From an uncultured Flavobacteriales bacterium (lineage in GTDB: Bacteria > Bacteroidota > Bacteroidia > Flavobacteriales_D > Crocinitomicaceae), in the NCBI GenBank assembly GCA_913046365.1, contig CAJWRM010000002.1, forward strand, positions 114,815 through 178,814: 64,000 bases of DNA. The letters are read 5' to 3'. Below the pieces are notes generated by a model that was given only the letters and a program-made list of their open reading frames with translations, searched no databases and was not told the origin of the DNA. The translations under genes were made by a program, and so were the position numbers. Shown in pieces: positions 9,780 through 20,063 of the stretch (position 1 is the stretch's first letter; every line of letters begins with the position of its first letter).

Positions 9780-10364
9780 TTACTTTTCTTGATTTTTTAA
9801 TTCAGCATCAACTTTTTCAAGTTCTTTATAAAAGTCCTCACCGTATGCGCGGGTTAAAGGTTCTTTGAGAAACTTATAAACAGGCAGTTTTAGCGATGCA
9901 CCTAGTTCGCATGCAGGGCTGCAGATATTCCAGCGTTCATAATTTATAGCTGTAAACTCATTAAAATCCTTTGTTCGAATAGGGTATAAATGACAGGATA
10001 TTGGCTTATTGAATGATATAGCACCCTCCTTGTAGGCATGTTCAATAGAACACATTGCGTGATTATTGTCTTTATTGAAATAAACAAAAACACATTCTTT
10101 TTTATTGACAAGTTGTGTAGCCGGCAGATCTTCCTCGTCTTCGTAATAAAAACCTTTTTTTTCTATTGTGTCGATACCCTTTTTATTCATGAAGGGCTTT
10201 ATTTTATCTAGGTTTTTTTTTATTAAAACACGTTCTGATTCTTTAAGCGGTGCCCCGCCGTCCCCCTCAACACAGCATGCGCCTTTGCATTTTGAGAGAT
10301 CACAAACGAACTCCTCTGAAAACAACTCAGTTGATATTATTTTATCATTAATTTCTACCAGCAT
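9780..10364 (-). CDS. DUF3109 family protein (cysteine-rich, YkgJ-like)
   Basis: Conserved Bacteroidota protein of 194 residues with no established function. Near the N-terminus it has CDLSKCKGACC, later CSIEHAYKEG, SCHLYPIR and CSPACELG: the spaced cysteines resemble YkgJ-type proteins thought to bind a metal or Fe-S cluster. The 3' end abuts coxA tail to tail, and the 5' end is divergent from rimP. A near-consensus -7 element (TACATTTA on the minus strand, 10370-10377) lies 5 nt upstream of the ATG. Family assignment is from recognition of the cysteine pattern. Confidence 0.85.
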   Translation of the reverse strand: MLVEINDKIISTELFSEEFVCDLSKCKGACCVEGDGGAPLKESERVLIKKNLDKIKPFMNKKGIDTIEKKGFYYEDEEDLPATQLVNKKECVFVYFNKDNNHAMCSIEHAYKEGAISFNKPISCHLYPIRTKDFNEFTAINYERWNICSPACELGASLKLPVYKFLKEPLTRAYGEDFYKELEKVDAELKNQEK

Positions 10365-10410
10365 AAGTATAAATGTAATGGTTATTACTTTTTTATTAAG
10401 GGAAATGTTA

Positions 10411-10418
10411 TATCTTTG
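10411..10418 (+). promoter_or_regulatory. -7 promoter element for rimP-nusA-infB
   Basis: TATCTTTG matches the Bacteroidota -7 consensus TAnnTTTG exactly. No clear -33 TTG is seen at the usual distance. Transcription would begin around 10423-10426, so the mRNA would carry the hairpin at 10443-10468 in its leader. Confidence 0.6.
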
Positions 10419-10442
10419 TATTCACAAATATGAGGTTTATAC

Positions 10443-10472
10443 AAAGAGGGGACGAAAGTCCCCTCTTTTTTT
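10443..10472 (+). terminator. Terminator-like hairpin in the rimP leader (possible attenuator)
   Basis: A perfect 11-bp stem (10443-10453 with 10458-10468) closes a GAAA tetraloop and is followed by an uninterrupted T run to 10472. It sits between the rimP promoter and the rimP start codon at 10486, not at the end of a gene. By structure it is an intrinsic terminator; by position it may attenuate the operon or yield a very short RNA. Confidence 0.75.
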
Positions 10473-10485
10473 AAGCAAGATTGAC

Positions 10486-10962
10486 ATGATTTCAAAAGAG
10501 CGAATAACGGCTTTAATCGATGAACGGATTCAAGAGCTAAACAAGGATCTTTATGTGGTTGATATGACTATATCGTCAAGTAATGTTATACGCGTTGAGC
10601 TAGATAGAGTAGTTGGGTATGTTGCTGTTGAGGATTGTATGTCGGTGTCTAGAAACATCGAGCATAACTTGGACAGGGATGAAGCTGATTTTGAACTACA
10701 TGTTTCTTCTGCTGGTTTAGATAAACCATTTCGCCACGACAACCAATACCTTAAAAATATTGGTAAAAGGGTTAAGGTCAAGCTAAACGATGCTTCTAAA
10801 ATTGAGGGAGAACTGATTTCTTTTAATCCTGAAGAAATTCAGCTTATGGATCGAGTTAAGACAAAAGTGGAAGGCCGAAAGAAGAAGGAGTGGGTAGAAG
10901 AAGTTTACAATATAAAGATGAAAGAAATAAAAGAAACAAAAATTATTATATCATTTAAATAA
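10486..10962 (+). CDS. rimP: Ribosome maturation factor RimP
   Basis: Needed for 30S subunit maturation. The 158-residue protein has the family N-domain (VELDRVVGYVAVEDCMSVSR, then DFELHVSSAGLDKPFR) and a C-terminal SH3-like barrel. I start at ATG 10486; the frame is open further upstream across the promoter and hairpin, but that extension has no RimP character. It is followed 6 nt later by nusA in the classical rimP-nusA-infB order. Confidence 0.95.
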   Translation: MISKERITALIDERIQELNKDLYVVDMTISSSNVIRVELDRVVGYVAVEDCMSVSRNIEHNLDRDEADFELHVSSAGLDKPFRHDNQYLKNIGKRVKVKLNDASKIEGELISFNPEEIQLMDRVKTKVEGRKKKEWVEEVYNIKMKEIKETKIIISFK

Positions 10963-10968
10963 TAGAAT

Positions 10969-12204
10969 ATGAATAGTATTGAATTGGTAGATTCGTTTTC
11001 AGAATTTAAGGAGCTCAAAAACATTGATAAGCAAACGATGCAGCATGTCCTCGAAGATGTTTTTCGAGCGATGTTTAAGCGAAAGTTCAACACCGATGAA
11101 CACATCGATATCATCGTGAACATTGACAAAGGAGATGTTCAGATATTTTTGAATAAAGAAATTGTCGATGATGGTGAGGTTGAAGATCCAAATACAGAAA
11201 TTGCTTATTCTGATGCGATTAAAATTGAGCCAGATTTTGAAATTGGTGAGGAGGTAACAGAAGAATTTCGATTTGCAGATTTCGGAAGACGAAATGTACT
11301 TTCATTAAGACAAAACCTTATCTCTCGTATTTTAGAATTAGAGAAAGACCATATTTATAAGAAGTACAAGGAGCGTGTCGGTGAAATTATGACGGGTGAA
11401 GTTTACCAAGTTTGGAAAAAAGAAATCCTTGTTATGGATGACGATGGTAATGAGCTTATTCTTCCAAAATCCGAACAAATCCCATCTGATTTTTTCAAAA
11501 AAGGAGAATCTGTAAGAGCTGTTGTTTCTAAGGTCGATATGCGTAATAGTACGCCAGTAATTATCCTTTCTAGAACAGCCCCTGAGTTTTTAGAGCGCTT
11601 ATTTGAGTTGGAAGTTCCTGAAGTATTTGATGGATTGATTACAATTAAGAATATTGTTAGAGAACCAGGTGAAAGAGCTAAAGTGGCTGTCGAGTCTTAT
11701 GATGATAGAATTGATCCAGTAGGAGCATGTGTTGGAATGAAAGGTTCCAGAATACATGGAATTGTGCGTGAACTTCGAAATGAAAATATTGATGTAATTA
11801 ACTTTACAACCAATAACCAACTTTTGATTCAAAGGGCGCTATCTCCAGCAAAGATAACTTCTATCGAAATAGTTGAAGAGGAGGGGCGCGTAAAAGTATT
11901 CCTTAAGCCAGACCAGGTATCTTTAGCAATTGGTAGAGGGGGTAATAATATTAAATTAGCCGGTAGATTGTGTGGCTATGAAATTGATGTCTATAGAGAT
12001 GGGGAAGTAGATATTGAAGATGTTGATTTAGAAGAGTTTGCGGATGAAATTGACAGTTGGATTATTGATGAGTTGAAGGCTATTGGATGTGATACAGCGA
12101 AGTCTGTTTTGGAGATTAGTATTGAAGATATGGTACAAAGAACAGATCTAGAAAAAGAGACCATTGAGGAAGTATTTCGTATATTAAATGCGGAATTTGA
12201 ATAA
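10969..12204 (+). CDS. nusA: Transcription termination/antitermination factor NusA
   Basis: RNA-polymerase-binding factor modulating pausing, termination and antitermination. In 411 residues the N-terminal domain (about 1-125) is followed by an S1 domain (GEIMTGEVYQVWKKEILV, about 138-200) and two KH domains, with the KH signatures CVGMKGSRIHGIVREL and VSLAIGRGGNNIKLAGRL. A short acidic tail resembling the AR2-like helix-hairpin region follows. NusA commonly controls its own operon through leader termination, which makes the hairpin upstream of rimP relevant. Confidence 0.96.
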   Translation: MNSIELVDSFSEFKELKNIDKQTMQHVLEDVFRAMFKRKFNTDEHIDIIVNIDKGDVQIFLNKEIVDDGEVEDPNTEIAYSDAIKIEPDFEIGEEVTEEFRFADFGRRNVLSLRQNLISRILELEKDHIYKKYKERVGEIMTGEVYQVWKKEILVMDDDGNELILPKSEQIPSDFFKKGESVRAVVSKVDMRNSTPVIILSRTAPEFLERLFELEVPEVFDGLITIKNIVREPGERAKVAVESYDDRIDPVGACVGMKGSRIHGIVRELRNENIDVINFTTNNQLLIQRALSPAKITSIEIVEEEGRVKVFLKPDQVSLAIGRGGNNIKLAGRLCGYEIDVYRDGEVDIEDVDLEEFADEIDSWIIDELKAIGCDTAKSVLEISIEDMVQRTDLEKETIEEVFRILNAEFE

Positions 12205-12237
12205 ATTTGGAAATCGATTGTAAATCGAAAATAAATT

Positions 12238-14904
12238 ATGGCAGGAAGACCGATTAGATTAGGTAAGGCAGCGGGAGAGCTCAACGTGGGTTTGCCAACT
12301 ATTGTAGAATTTCTCAGTTCTAAGGGAATTACTATTGACACAAACCCGAATACCAAGCTCGACAAGGAGCACTACGAAATGTTGTGCGATGAATTTTCGG
12401 CTGACCAAGACCTTAAAGAAAAATCGAAGGGTGTTCTTTCAAACCGCGAAAAAAGGGAATCTCTGTCTATTCAGGACACTAAAAAAGAGGAAGCTCCTGT
12501 GGTAAAAGAAGAGCCTCAGCTAAATGTAGAGGAGATTAAACGAAAGGTAGCCGAAGAAGAAACTACAGAAAAGCCAGACGCGGGACTCAAGGTGGTAGGA
12601 AATATTGATTTAAACGCATTAAAGCCGAAGAAAAAGTCAGAAGAAAAAACCACCGAAACTTCTAGTGATGTGCCTGCTGATGCGCCGAAGAAAGAATCCA
12701 CGAAGGCTGAAGAGTCGAATGCGGAGCCTGAAAATGTTGAGGAGGTAAATAAAGAAGAAGAGGCACCTGCGAACAAAGAGGAGATTGAGACCATCAAAAT
12801 AGAACGAAAAAAGATCACTGGCCCTACTGTTTTGGGTAAAATTGAGTTACCTGTTGAAAAGCAAAAAAGTGCTTCTAATTCTAAGGTGGATAATGCCAAT
12901 AAAAGAAAGAGGAAAAGGATTAAGAAAGTAGAAACACCTGCGCCTGGAGCAAAAGGTGGTAATGCTAAATTCCAATCGAATAAACCTCAAAAAGCTGAAA
13001 TTTCTGAAAAGGATATCCAGAAAGAAATTAAGGATACCCTTGCTAGACTTTCAAATAAAGGAGGTAAGTCGAAAGCATCTAAGAATAGAAGACAAAAAAG
13101 AGAAAGTGTCGCGCAGCGCCGTCAAGAAGAAATGGAGGCAGCCGAGCTTCAAGAGAAAATATTAAAGCTTACTGAGTTTGTTACAGTTTCGGAACTTGCC
13201 GTAATGATGAGCATTCAACCTACTCAGGTTATTTCAGTTTGTATGTCATTGGGTATTTTTGCATCAATCAACCAGAGGTTAGATGCCGAAACAATTCAAA
13301 TCGTGGCAGATGAATTTGGCTACGAAACTCAATTTGTAAGTGCTGAGGTGCAAGAATCAATTCCGACCGTTGAAGACAGTGAAGAGGATCTTATCGATAG
13401 GCCACCTATTATAACTGTGATGGGGCATGTTGATCATGGTAAAACGTCTTTATTGGATAGAATTCGCGATGCGAATGTTACAGAAGGTGAAGCAGGAGGA
13501 ATCACGCAGCACATCGGTGCATATTCTCTTGTGTTAAAAGATGGTCGTAAAATGACCTTCCTCGATACACCTGGTCATGAGGCCTTTACTGCGATGCGTG
13601 CAAGGGGAGCTCAAGTGACTGATGTTGCCATTATCATTGTTGCCGCTGATGACGATGTTATGCCTCAAACGAAAGAAGCAATTTCTCATGCGCAGGCTGC
13701 TAGTGTTCCAATGATTTTTGCGATTAATAAAATTGATAAGCCGGGTGCAAGTCCAGATAAAATACGTGAACAGCTTTCAGCCATGAACATTTTAGTTGAG
13801 GATTGGGGAGGGACTTATCAGTGTCAAGAAATTTCTGCCAAGCAGAATTTAAATATTGAAGAGCTTCTTGAAAAAGTATTGTTGGAGGCAGAAATGCTTA
13901 ACCTGAAAGCCAATCCTGCAAAACCGGCTTTAGGAACTGTGATTGAAGCCTCTTTAGATAAGGGTAAGGGATATATTACGAATATGCTTGTGCAAGCAGG
14001 TACTTTGAAGATTGGAGATGTTTTATTGGTAGGAAGACACCATGGTAGGGTTCGTGCAATGCATGATGAAAAAGGCATTGCAATGAAGGAAGCGGGTCCA
14101 TCTCAAGCCATATCTGTTTTGGGAATAAATGGAGCACCTAGTGCGGGTGATAACTTTAATGTCATGCTGGACGAAAAAGAAGCAAAATCGATTGCCACTA
14201 AGCGAGAGCAGCTATACCGTGAACAGGGCCTTCGAACTACCAAGCACATTACCTTAGATGAAATTGGAAGACGATTGGCAATAGGAGACTTTAAAGAGTT
14301 GAATCTTATTATAAAGGGAGATGTGGATGGTTCTATCGAGGCACTTTCAGATGCCTTATTAAATTTATCTACTCAAGAAATCCAAGTAAACATTATACAC
14401 AAAGGAGTTGGTGCAATATCTGAGGCAGACGTCAATTTGGCTTCAGCTTCTGATGCAATCATACTTGGTTTCCAGGTAAGACCTACTATGGGGGGGAGAA
14501 AACTTGCTGAAAACGAGCAAATAGACATTAGACTTTATTCTATTATATATAAAGCAATTGAAGAAATTAAGGCAGCCATGGAGGGAATGCTTTCTCCGGA
14601 TATTGAGGAGAAAATCATCGGGTCAGCTGAGATTAGGGAAACGTTTGACATTACAAAGGTGGGCACTATTGCTGGTTGTTTTGTACTCGAGGGGATAATA
14701 AAACGGAATTCTATGATTCGAATTATTCGTGATGGAATTGTTGTTCACTCTGGAGAGCTTGGTTCCTTGAAACGTTTCAAAGACGATGTTAAAGAGGTTA
14801 AGAACAACTACGAATGTGGTTTGAATATTGATAAGTATAATGATATTGAAGTTGGAGATATCGTCGAGGCTTATGAGGAGGTTGAGGTGGCTAGAAAGCT
14901 CTAA
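12238..14904 (+). CDS. infB: Translation initiation factor IF-2
   Basis: GTPase that brings initiator tRNA to the 30S subunit. An N-terminal IF2N motif ([20 protein letters not shown]) is followed by a long Lys/Glu-rich linker (about residues 60-300). The G domain has GHVDHGKTS from residue 396, [12 protein letters not shown] and the SAK loop (EISAKQ); domains II, III and IV follow to residue 888. It is the last gene of the rimP operon. The substrate tRNA-fMet is encoded at 62849-62924. Confidence 0.97.
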   Translation: MAGRPIRLGKAAGELNVGLPTIVEFLSSKGITIDTNPNTKLDKEHYEMLCDEFSADQDLKEKSKGVLSNREKRESLSIQDTKKEEAPVVKEEPQLNVEEIKRKVAEEETTEKPDAGLKVVGNIDLNALKPKKKSEEKTTETSSDVPADAPKKESTKAEESNAEPENVEEVNKEEEAPANKEEIETIKIERKKITGPTVLGKIELPVEKQKSASNSKVDNANKRKRKRIKKVETPAPGAKGGNAKFQSNKPQKAEISEKDIQKEIKDTLARLSNKGGKSKASKNRRQKRESVAQRRQEEMEAAELQEKILKLTEFVTVSELAVMMSIQPTQVISVCMSLGIFASINQRLDAETIQIVADEFGYETQFVSAEVQESIPTVEDSEEDLIDRPPIITVMGHVDHGKTSLLDRIRDANVTEGEAGGITQHIGAYSLVLKDGRKMTFLDTPGHEAFTAMRARGAQVTDVAIIIVAADDDVMPQTKEAISHAQAASVPMIFAINKIDKPGASPDKIREQLSAMNILVEDWGGTYQCQEISAKQNLNIEELLEKVLLEAEMLNLKANPAKPALGTVIEASLDKGKGYITNMLVQAGTLKIGDVLLVGRHHGRVRAMHDEKGIAMKEAGPSQAISVLGINGAPSAGDNFNVMLDEKEAKSIATKREQLYREQGLRTTKHITLDEIGRRLAIGDFKELNLIIKGDVDGSIEALSDALLNLSTQEIQVNIIHKGVGAISEADVNLASASDAIILGFQVRPTMGGRKLAENEQIDIRLYSIIYKAIEEIKAAMEGMLSPDIEEKIIGSAEIRETFDITKVGTIAGCFVLEGIIKRNSMIRIIRDGIVVHSGELGSLKRFKDDVKEVKNNYECGLNIDKYNDIEVGDIVEAYEEVEVARKL

Positions 14905-14945
14905 CCTAATACTTTCTAAAGGGTTTATGGCTACGTTTTATTCAC

Positions 14946-14953
14946 TACATTTG
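14946..14953 (+). promoter_or_regulatory. -7 promoter element for tatA-gatA
   Basis: TACATTTG is an exact TAnnTTTG match located 22 nt upstream of the tatA ATG, in the short gap after infB. No convincing -33 element is seen. Confidence 0.55.
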
Positions 14954-14975
14954 TTTGTTATTAAAAGTTAAGTAT

Positions 14976-15173
14976 ATGTTTTATTTAGGTGTTGTAGGTG
15001 GTCCGCAAATTTTAATTATCGTTTTGGTAATCGTTGTATTATTTTTCGGTGGCAAAAAAATTCCTGAATTAATGAAAGGACTTGGTAAAGGAGTCAACGA
15101 ATTCAAAAATGCCTCCAAAGGGGATCAAGTTTCAAATGAATCAGAATCAGAAGACGAAAAAGAGTCAAAGTAA
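14976..15173 (+). CDS. tatA: Twin-arginine translocase subunit TatA
   Basis: Pore-forming component of the Tat pathway for folded proteins. The 65-residue protein has one N-terminal membrane helix ([14 protein letters not shown]), then the hallmark [20 protein letters not shown] amphipathic helix and an acidic Ser/Glu-rich tail. I choose ATG 14976; a TTG seven codons upstream sits almost on the promoter. ActB-type proteins often use Tat, but no direct link is implied. gatA follows after 6 nt. Confidence 0.94.
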   Translation: MFYLGVVGGPQILIIVLVIVVLFFGGKKIPELMKGLGKGVNEFKNASKGDQVSNESESEDEKESK

Positions 15174-15179
15174 GTTTTC

Positions 15180-16586
15180 ATGTTTAGGACGATTGCGGAT
15201 ATAAAACAGGCCATTGAATCTGGTACTTCAGCAACGTCGATTGTTGAACAAAGTCTTTCTAGAATTGCCGAATGTCATGACCTTAATGCATTCGTAGAAG
15301 TTTTTTCAGGTTCTGCCCGAGAAGCTGCACTTAAAATTGATGATAAAATCAAAAATGGAACAGCAGGTAAGCTTGCAGGAGTTATTCTAGGCATTAAAGA
15401 CAATATATGCTATCAAGGGCACAAAATCTCTGCTGCTTCTAAAATCTTAGATAATTTCGAATCGTTGTTTACTGCGACTGTTTTACAGAAGCTCATAGAT
15501 GAAGATGCAATTGTTATCGGAAGACTGAATTGCGATGAATTTGCTATGGGCAGTACAAGTGAAACTTCTTTTTATGGCCCAGTAAAAAATAACATAAACC
15601 CTAAGTTTGTACCAGGTGGTTCTTCCGGAGGTTCTGCAGTTGCAGTATCAGCTGGCATGTGCACTGTATCATTGGGTAGTGATACAGGGGGTTCTGTTAG
15701 ACAGCCTGCATCTTGGACTAATACCTTCGGCTTAAAACCGTCTTATGGTAGATTGAGCCGTTATGGTTTAATTGCCTATGGTTCATCGTTTGATCAGATA
15801 GGTATTTTTGCAAATGAATTAAACGATGTTAAGCTTATTTTTGACTTAACCCAGGGAAAAGATCCAATGGACTCCACATCTATAGCAGACCCCCCTTTAC
15901 CTTATGATGAAGATAGACCCTTGCGTATTGGATTCTTGACTGAATACATGAATCATAAAGGTCTTGATACTGAAATTAAACAGAAAGTAAATCTTTTGAA
16001 GGCAGCTTTGCAAAAGGAGAAAATAGAGGTTCATGATTTTAGTTTTCCTTACCTCGATCATTTAGTACCGACCTATTATGTTTTATCTACAGCTGAGGCT
16101 TCTTCCAATTTATCTCGGTTTGATGGGGTTCATTATGGCTTTAGAAGCGAGACTTCAAAAGGTGTGGAAGAGACGTACAAAAACTCTCGCTCAGAAGGAT
16201 TTGGTGAAGAAGTTAAAAGAAGAATAATGACTGGAACTTTTGTACTATCTCACGGCTATTATGATGCCTATTATACCAAGGCACAAAAAGTTCGACGGTT
16301 GGCAACGCAAGCAACCAATGCTATTTTCGAAAAGGTGGATGTTTTGGTTACGCCAACGACAGCTTCTACGGCTTTTGAATTAGGGTCTATTTCAGACCCA
16401 GTACAACTGTATCTTCAAGATATATTTACAGTTCATGCAAATATTACAGGACACCCGGCAATAAGCATTCCTTTTGGCGATCACACTAACGGCATGCCTT
16501 TTGGACTGCAGCTCATGTCAGCTTGTAACGAAGAGGAAAAACTTATTTATTATTCAGAGGCAATCAAGAAATATTTTACGTCATGA
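15180..16586 (+). CDS. gatA: Asp-tRNA(Asn)/Glu-tRNA(Gln) amidotransferase subunit A
   Basis: Amidase subunit that releases ammonia from glutamine for transamidation of mischarged tRNA. The amidase-signature catalytic triad is visible: Lys73 (GIKDNI), Ser148 (PGGSSGGSAVAV) and Ser172 (GSDTGGSVRQPAS). Length (468) is normal. gatB and gatC are not in the window, as is common in Bacteroidota. The stop overlaps the start of the next gene by 4 nt (ATGA), indicating translational coupling. Confidence 0.94.
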   Translation: MFRTIADIKQAIESGTSATSIVEQSLSRIAECHDLNAFVEVFSGSAREAALKIDDKIKNGTAGKLAGVILGIKDNICYQGHKISAASKILDNFESLFTATVLQKLIDEDAIVIGRLNCDEFAMGSTSETSFYGPVKNNINPKFVPGGSSGGSAVAVSAGMCTVSLGSDTGGSVRQPASWTNTFGLKPSYGRLSRYGLIAYGSSFDQIGIFANELNDVKLIFDLTQGKDPMDSTSIADPPLPYDEDRPLRIGFLTEYMNHKGLDTEIKQKVNLLKAALQKEKIEVHDFSFPYLDHLVPTYYVLSTAEASSNLSRFDGVHYGFRSETSKGVEETYKNSRSEGFGEEVKRRIMTGTFVLSHGYYDAYYTKAQKVRRLATQATNAIFEKVDVLVTPTTASTAFELGSISDPVQLYLQDIFTVHANITGHPAISIPFGDHTNGMPFGLQLMSACNEEEKLIYYSEAIKKYFTS

Positions 16587-18061
16587 ACAAAAGCTTATTC
16601 ATCTATTTTTTAGTGATCTCTTTTTCAGGTTTTTCTCAACCAACCAATCCTCCTAAAATTGGGGATTCTCTTCATAAAGACCAATTTATGAATACAGTTG
16701 AACAAAGCCTTAAAGCCTTTTATTTAGAATATGAGGATTTAGAAAATGTCGACTCTATAAGGCAAGTTCTTGAATATCTCCCCACTGACCTTCCAGTTTA
16801 TTCTGATGAAATTTATTGTAATAGATTGGATGAAATGAATGAAATCAGCCCTTTTCATTTGGATTGTAATCCTAGTACTTTAAGTACTATCAAGTATTTT
16901 CTTCAAAAAAGGCGCGGTTTCATCAAAGTCGTATTGGGACGTTCTCCATTGTTCTTTGACATGTTTGAGTCTAAACTATCCGCCTATGGCTTACCTATTG
17001 AGCTTAAATACCTATCGGTTATCGAGAGCGGTTTGAGACCCAATGTTAAATCGCGTGTTGGGGCCTTAGGTTTATGGCAATTCATGTACAGAACGGGGCT
17101 TTATTTTGGGCTCAAAGAAAATTCATACGTAGACGAAAGGATGGATCCAGAAAAGGCAACTGATGCCGCGTGTAGATACCTCAAAAAGCTATTTGGCATA
17201 TACGGTGATTGGAATTTGGCACTTGCGGCTTATAATGCAGGCCCAGGAAATGTCAATAAAGCAATACGGAGATCAGGTAATAAAAAAACCTATTGGGAGG
17301 TCAGGCCATATCTTCCTCAGGAAACAAGGGGTTATGTGCCAAACTTTATTGCTGCAGCTTATTTAATGACCTATCACAAGGAGCATAATATTTTCCCTGT
17401 AAAATTTAATTTACATAATATTGAAACAGATACTTTATGCTTTAAGTCTTCTATTCACATGGGAACAATTTCAAAGGTGATTGATTGGCCTCTAGAGGAA
17501 ATAAAGGAGTTCAACCCTATTTATAAAACAACGTACATTCCTAAGGCAAATACTCCTTATTGTCTTACTGGACCATTTAAGAAAATTAGTTTGATTGCCG
17601 GTTTAGAGGACTCATTAATGGCCCTAGAGCACTCAATATTTGGAACAGATGAGGTTCAGGTAAAACAGATTTTTGTACAAGACTCCGCATCAGGAGATAC
17701 AATTCAAAAGACATTAAATATCTACTACCACAGGGTACAATCAGGAGATGTCTTGAAATCAGTAGCTACTTATTATGGTGTTAGCTCTGATGCAATCATG
17801 AATTGGAATGGTTTGAAAACATCCAATATTTACATTGGTCAGCATTTGCGTATAGAAACGGAGAAAAAAATAACAGCGCCAAAGCCAAAGCCAAAACCGG
17901 TAGTAAGTCAGACAACACGAAAATATTATACCGTAAGGAGTGGAGATACTTTTGGTCATATTGCTGAAAAGCACAGAATATCTCAGTCAAGGTTAAAGCG
18001 ATTAAACCCTCGAGTAAATATTAATCGGATTTCAATCGGACAAAAAATCAGAATTCGATAA
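16583..18061 (+). CDS. Membrane-bound lytic murein transglycosylase D-like protein with two LysM domains
   Basis: Cleaves peptidoglycan glycan strands to 1,6-anhydro ends. An N-terminal signal peptide (to about residue 18) is followed by a goose-lysozyme-type SLT domain with catalytic Glu148 (VIESGLRP), the VGALGLWQFM motif and LAAYNAGPGNV. Two C-terminal LysM repeats bind peptidoglycan: YHRVQSGDVLKSVATYYGVS and YYTVRSGDTFGHIAEKHRIS, separated by a Lys/Pro linker. MltD-like by architecture. Confidence 0.93.
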   Translation: MNKSLFIYFLVISFSGFSQPTNPPKIGDSLHKDQFMNTVEQSLKAFYLEYEDLENVDSIRQVLEYLPTDLPVYSDEIYCNRLDEMNEISPFHLDCNPSTLSTIKYFLQKRRGFIKVVLGRSPLFFDMFESKLSAYGLPIELKYLSVIESGLRPNVKSRVGALGLWQFMYRTGLYFGLKENSYVDERMDPEKATDAACRYLKKLFGIYGDWNLALAAYNAGPGNVNKAIRRSGNKKTYWEVRPYLPQETRGYVPNFIAAAYLMTYHKEHNIFPVKFNLHNIETDTLCFKSSIHMGTISKVIDWPLEEIKEFNPIYKTTYIPKANTPYCLTGPFKKISLIAGLEDSLMALEHSIFGTDEVQVKQIFVQDSASGDTIQKTLNIYYHRVQSGDVLKSVATYYGVSSDAIMNWNGLKTSNIYIGQHLRIETEKKITAPKPKPKPVVSQTTRKYYTVRSGDTFGHIAEKHRISQSRLKRLNPRVNINRISIGQKIRIR

Positions 18062-18062
18062 T

Positions 18063-19118
18063 ATGAATGTCCATCGTCTTGTATTTTGTTTAATCATTTT
18101 AGCTGGACTGTTTGGATGTGACGAGAAAAATCTTGCGGGCCTTAATGTTACTGGTAAGGTCGGTGAAATATTAGTGGTTTGCGATGATGCGATTTGGCAG
18201 GCACCATTAACCAATGAGCTGGATACGGCATTGACACAGTTTATCATGCCTTATTGGCCAGATGTTCCAACATTTGAATTGGTACATAGAAATTCAAAAA
18301 CTTTTGAAGGAGCGATCAAGAGACATCGCAATATTCTTTTTTTGACCATAGATAAAGGTTATACAGCGTCAGGGCCATCCATCGTTTCCAGAAAAGATGT
18401 ATGGGCGAACCGTCAGCTAGTGATTGAAATAACTGCAAAAAATATTGAGGAGCTTTATGCTACCTGCAGAGATGGATTACAAGAGGTTCATGATTCTTTT
18501 GACACCGCAGAGTGGAATCGTATCCGAAAGTATTTTCGGGAAAAACAAAGCCCATACGTAAATGATAAAATTGCAAATGGTTTTGGTATTCATATTGAGC
18601 TTCCAGATGGGGCAAATGTTGTTGCTTCTCAACCTAACTTTTATCGAATTCAGCTTCCTAACGCTTCTAGGCCTATTGAATTTATTGGTACTGGTCAGCA
18701 AGATGTTGGCACGATTTATTCTGGAGTGATGATCTACCAATACCCTTATACTGATGCTGCACAGTTGACCCATAAAAACTTACTTCAAGCGAGAGATACC
18801 ATGCTGAAATACAATGTTCCTCATGAAACCTCTCGTCTTTATATGGGAACTCAGTACACAGATTTGGTGTATCCAGAAGCCTCGAAGAGCACCAATTTTA
18901 ATGGTAGTATCTCAGGTGTAGAAATGCGTGGGATGTTTGTTTTCAAAGGAAAAGCCATTCATACTACAGGTGGGGCTTTTTGGTCTTTTCATTTTGTGCA
19001 TCCTAAAACAAATAAGCTAATTTGTATTTCTGGGTACGTTGACGCACCTTCTACCACTAGCTGGACCCATTCCTTGAGAGAGATTGAGGCGATTTGGAAA
19101 AGTGTTACCATTAAATAA
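18063..19118 (+). CDS. DUF4837 family lipoprotein
   Basis: Bacteroidota-specific protein of unknown function, 351 residues. The signal peptide ends in the lipobox LFGC (Cys19), so it should be anchored in a membrane. The family hallmark GKVGEILVVCDDAIWQ follows at about residues 31-46. It begins 1 nt after the transglycosylase stop, so it is in the same transcript; a cell-envelope role is likely only by context. Confidence 0.85.
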   Translation: MNVHRLVFCLIILAGLFGCDEKNLAGLNVTGKVGEILVVCDDAIWQAPLTNELDTALTQFIMPYWPDVPTFELVHRNSKTFEGAIKRHRNILFLTIDKGYTASGPSIVSRKDVWANRQLVIEITAKNIEELYATCRDGLQEVHDSFDTAEWNRIRKYFREKQSPYVNDKIANGFGIHIELPDGANVVASQPNFYRIQLPNASRPIEFIGTGQQDVGTIYSGVMIYQYPYTDAAQLTHKNLLQARDTMLKYNVPHETSRLYMGTQYTDLVYPEASKSTNFNGSISGVEMRGMFVFKGKAIHTTGGAFWSFHFVHPKTNKLICISGYVDAPSTTSWTHSLREIEAIWKSVTIK

Positions 19119-19136
19119 TAAAACATTTCCATTTAT

Positions 19137-19895
19137 TTAGGATTTACTGTTATTCAGCTCTTTAAGTTTTCTGTATTTCATTTGCTTTGCAAAAGCAGAG
19201 TTTTTGCAAATAACGAATCCATAGTATCCATCTAGGAAGCCGAGTTTTAGGATATAATCTCTAAAAAACTTAAACGCAGATTTATAGATAATTTTAAAAG
19301 CTGTGCTTTTTTCGCCTTGATCAAATGCTGCTTTTGCACTAATGTTGGTAAAAAAATCAATTTGTTTTAAATGTTGCTCTATAGTATAAAATGAATAATG
19401 CAGGATATCATGGTTAAGATGACAAATAGTTGTTCCCTTTTTCATTATTACTTTATCATGAGGGTTTGTTCCTCCCCAATGACCAACGCGAGTATCCCAT
19501 AGACGTAGTTTTTTATCAGGATACCACCCACAATGTTTGATCCATTGTCCACAATAATTTGTAAGTCGATTCATAGTGTAGCCATCAGCTATCCAGTTTC
19601 CTTTTATTGACTCAATTTGGGACTTAAGTTTCTCGTCAAGTGCCTCATCCGCGTCTAATGATAAAACATGCGGGTATTTTGCGTGTTGCAAAGCCCAGTT
19701 TTTTTGTTGTATGTGTCCTTCGAATTTATGTTGGATAAAACGCACTTTGAATTTTAAACAAATTTGTTCCGTTTTATCTGTTGAAAAAGAATCAACTACA
19801 ACAATGTCATCTGCAATATTCTCGATAGAGGCTAAACACCGGGCTATATTTTTTTCTTCATTGAATGTAATGATGACGACAGAAAGTTTTGTCAT
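19137..19895 (-). CDS. Family 2 glycosyltransferase (LPS-core WaaE/KdtX-like)
   Basis: GT-A fold sugar transferase acting at the cytoplasmic membrane on envelope glycans. The N-terminus has VVIITFNEEKNIARCLASIE, then DDIVVVDSFSTDKTEQIC and the metal-binding LSLDADEAL; the conserved middle (CGWYPDKKLRLW, WGGTNPHDKV) is typical of lipopolysaccharide core beta-glycosyltransferases of this subgroup. Acceptor sugar cannot be predicted. Convergent with the DUF4837 gene and divergent from the next gene. Confidence 0.88.
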   Translation of the reverse strand: MTKLSVVIITFNEEKNIARCLASIENIADDIVVVDSFSTDKTEQICLKFKVRFIQHKFEGHIQQKNWALQHAKYPHVLSLDADEALDEKLKSQIESIKGNWIADGYTMNRLTNYCGQWIKHCGWYPDKKLRLWDTRVGHWGGTNPHDKVIMKKGTTICHLNHDILHYSFYTIEQHLKQIDFFTNISAKAAFDQGEKSTAFKIIYKSAFKFFRDYILKLGFLDGYYGFVICKNSAFAKQMKYRKLKELNNSKS

Positions 19896-20063
19896 TGTGG
19901 AAACATTTGATTGACCTCAGGTAAAAGTAGTAATTAAATTATCTTTTTGTCCTTTACGATTTGACGTAGATTTGGTCTTTATATTTTAAAGTTGTCTAAC
20001 TTTATATGAAGAAATGCATAGTATTATTTATCCCTTTTAAAACCTGAACCTAATTCGTTAAAA

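Noticed and set aside
10168-10485. 106-codon N-terminal extension of rimP
   Set aside because: The frame is open but crosses the divergent promoter region and the leader hairpin, is antisense to the DUF3109 gene and has no RimP-like sequence.
12516-12899. 127-codon minus-strand frame within infB
   Set aside because: It is a mirror of the Lys/Glu-rich IF-2 linker, giving a Ser/Phe low-complexity product with no family character.
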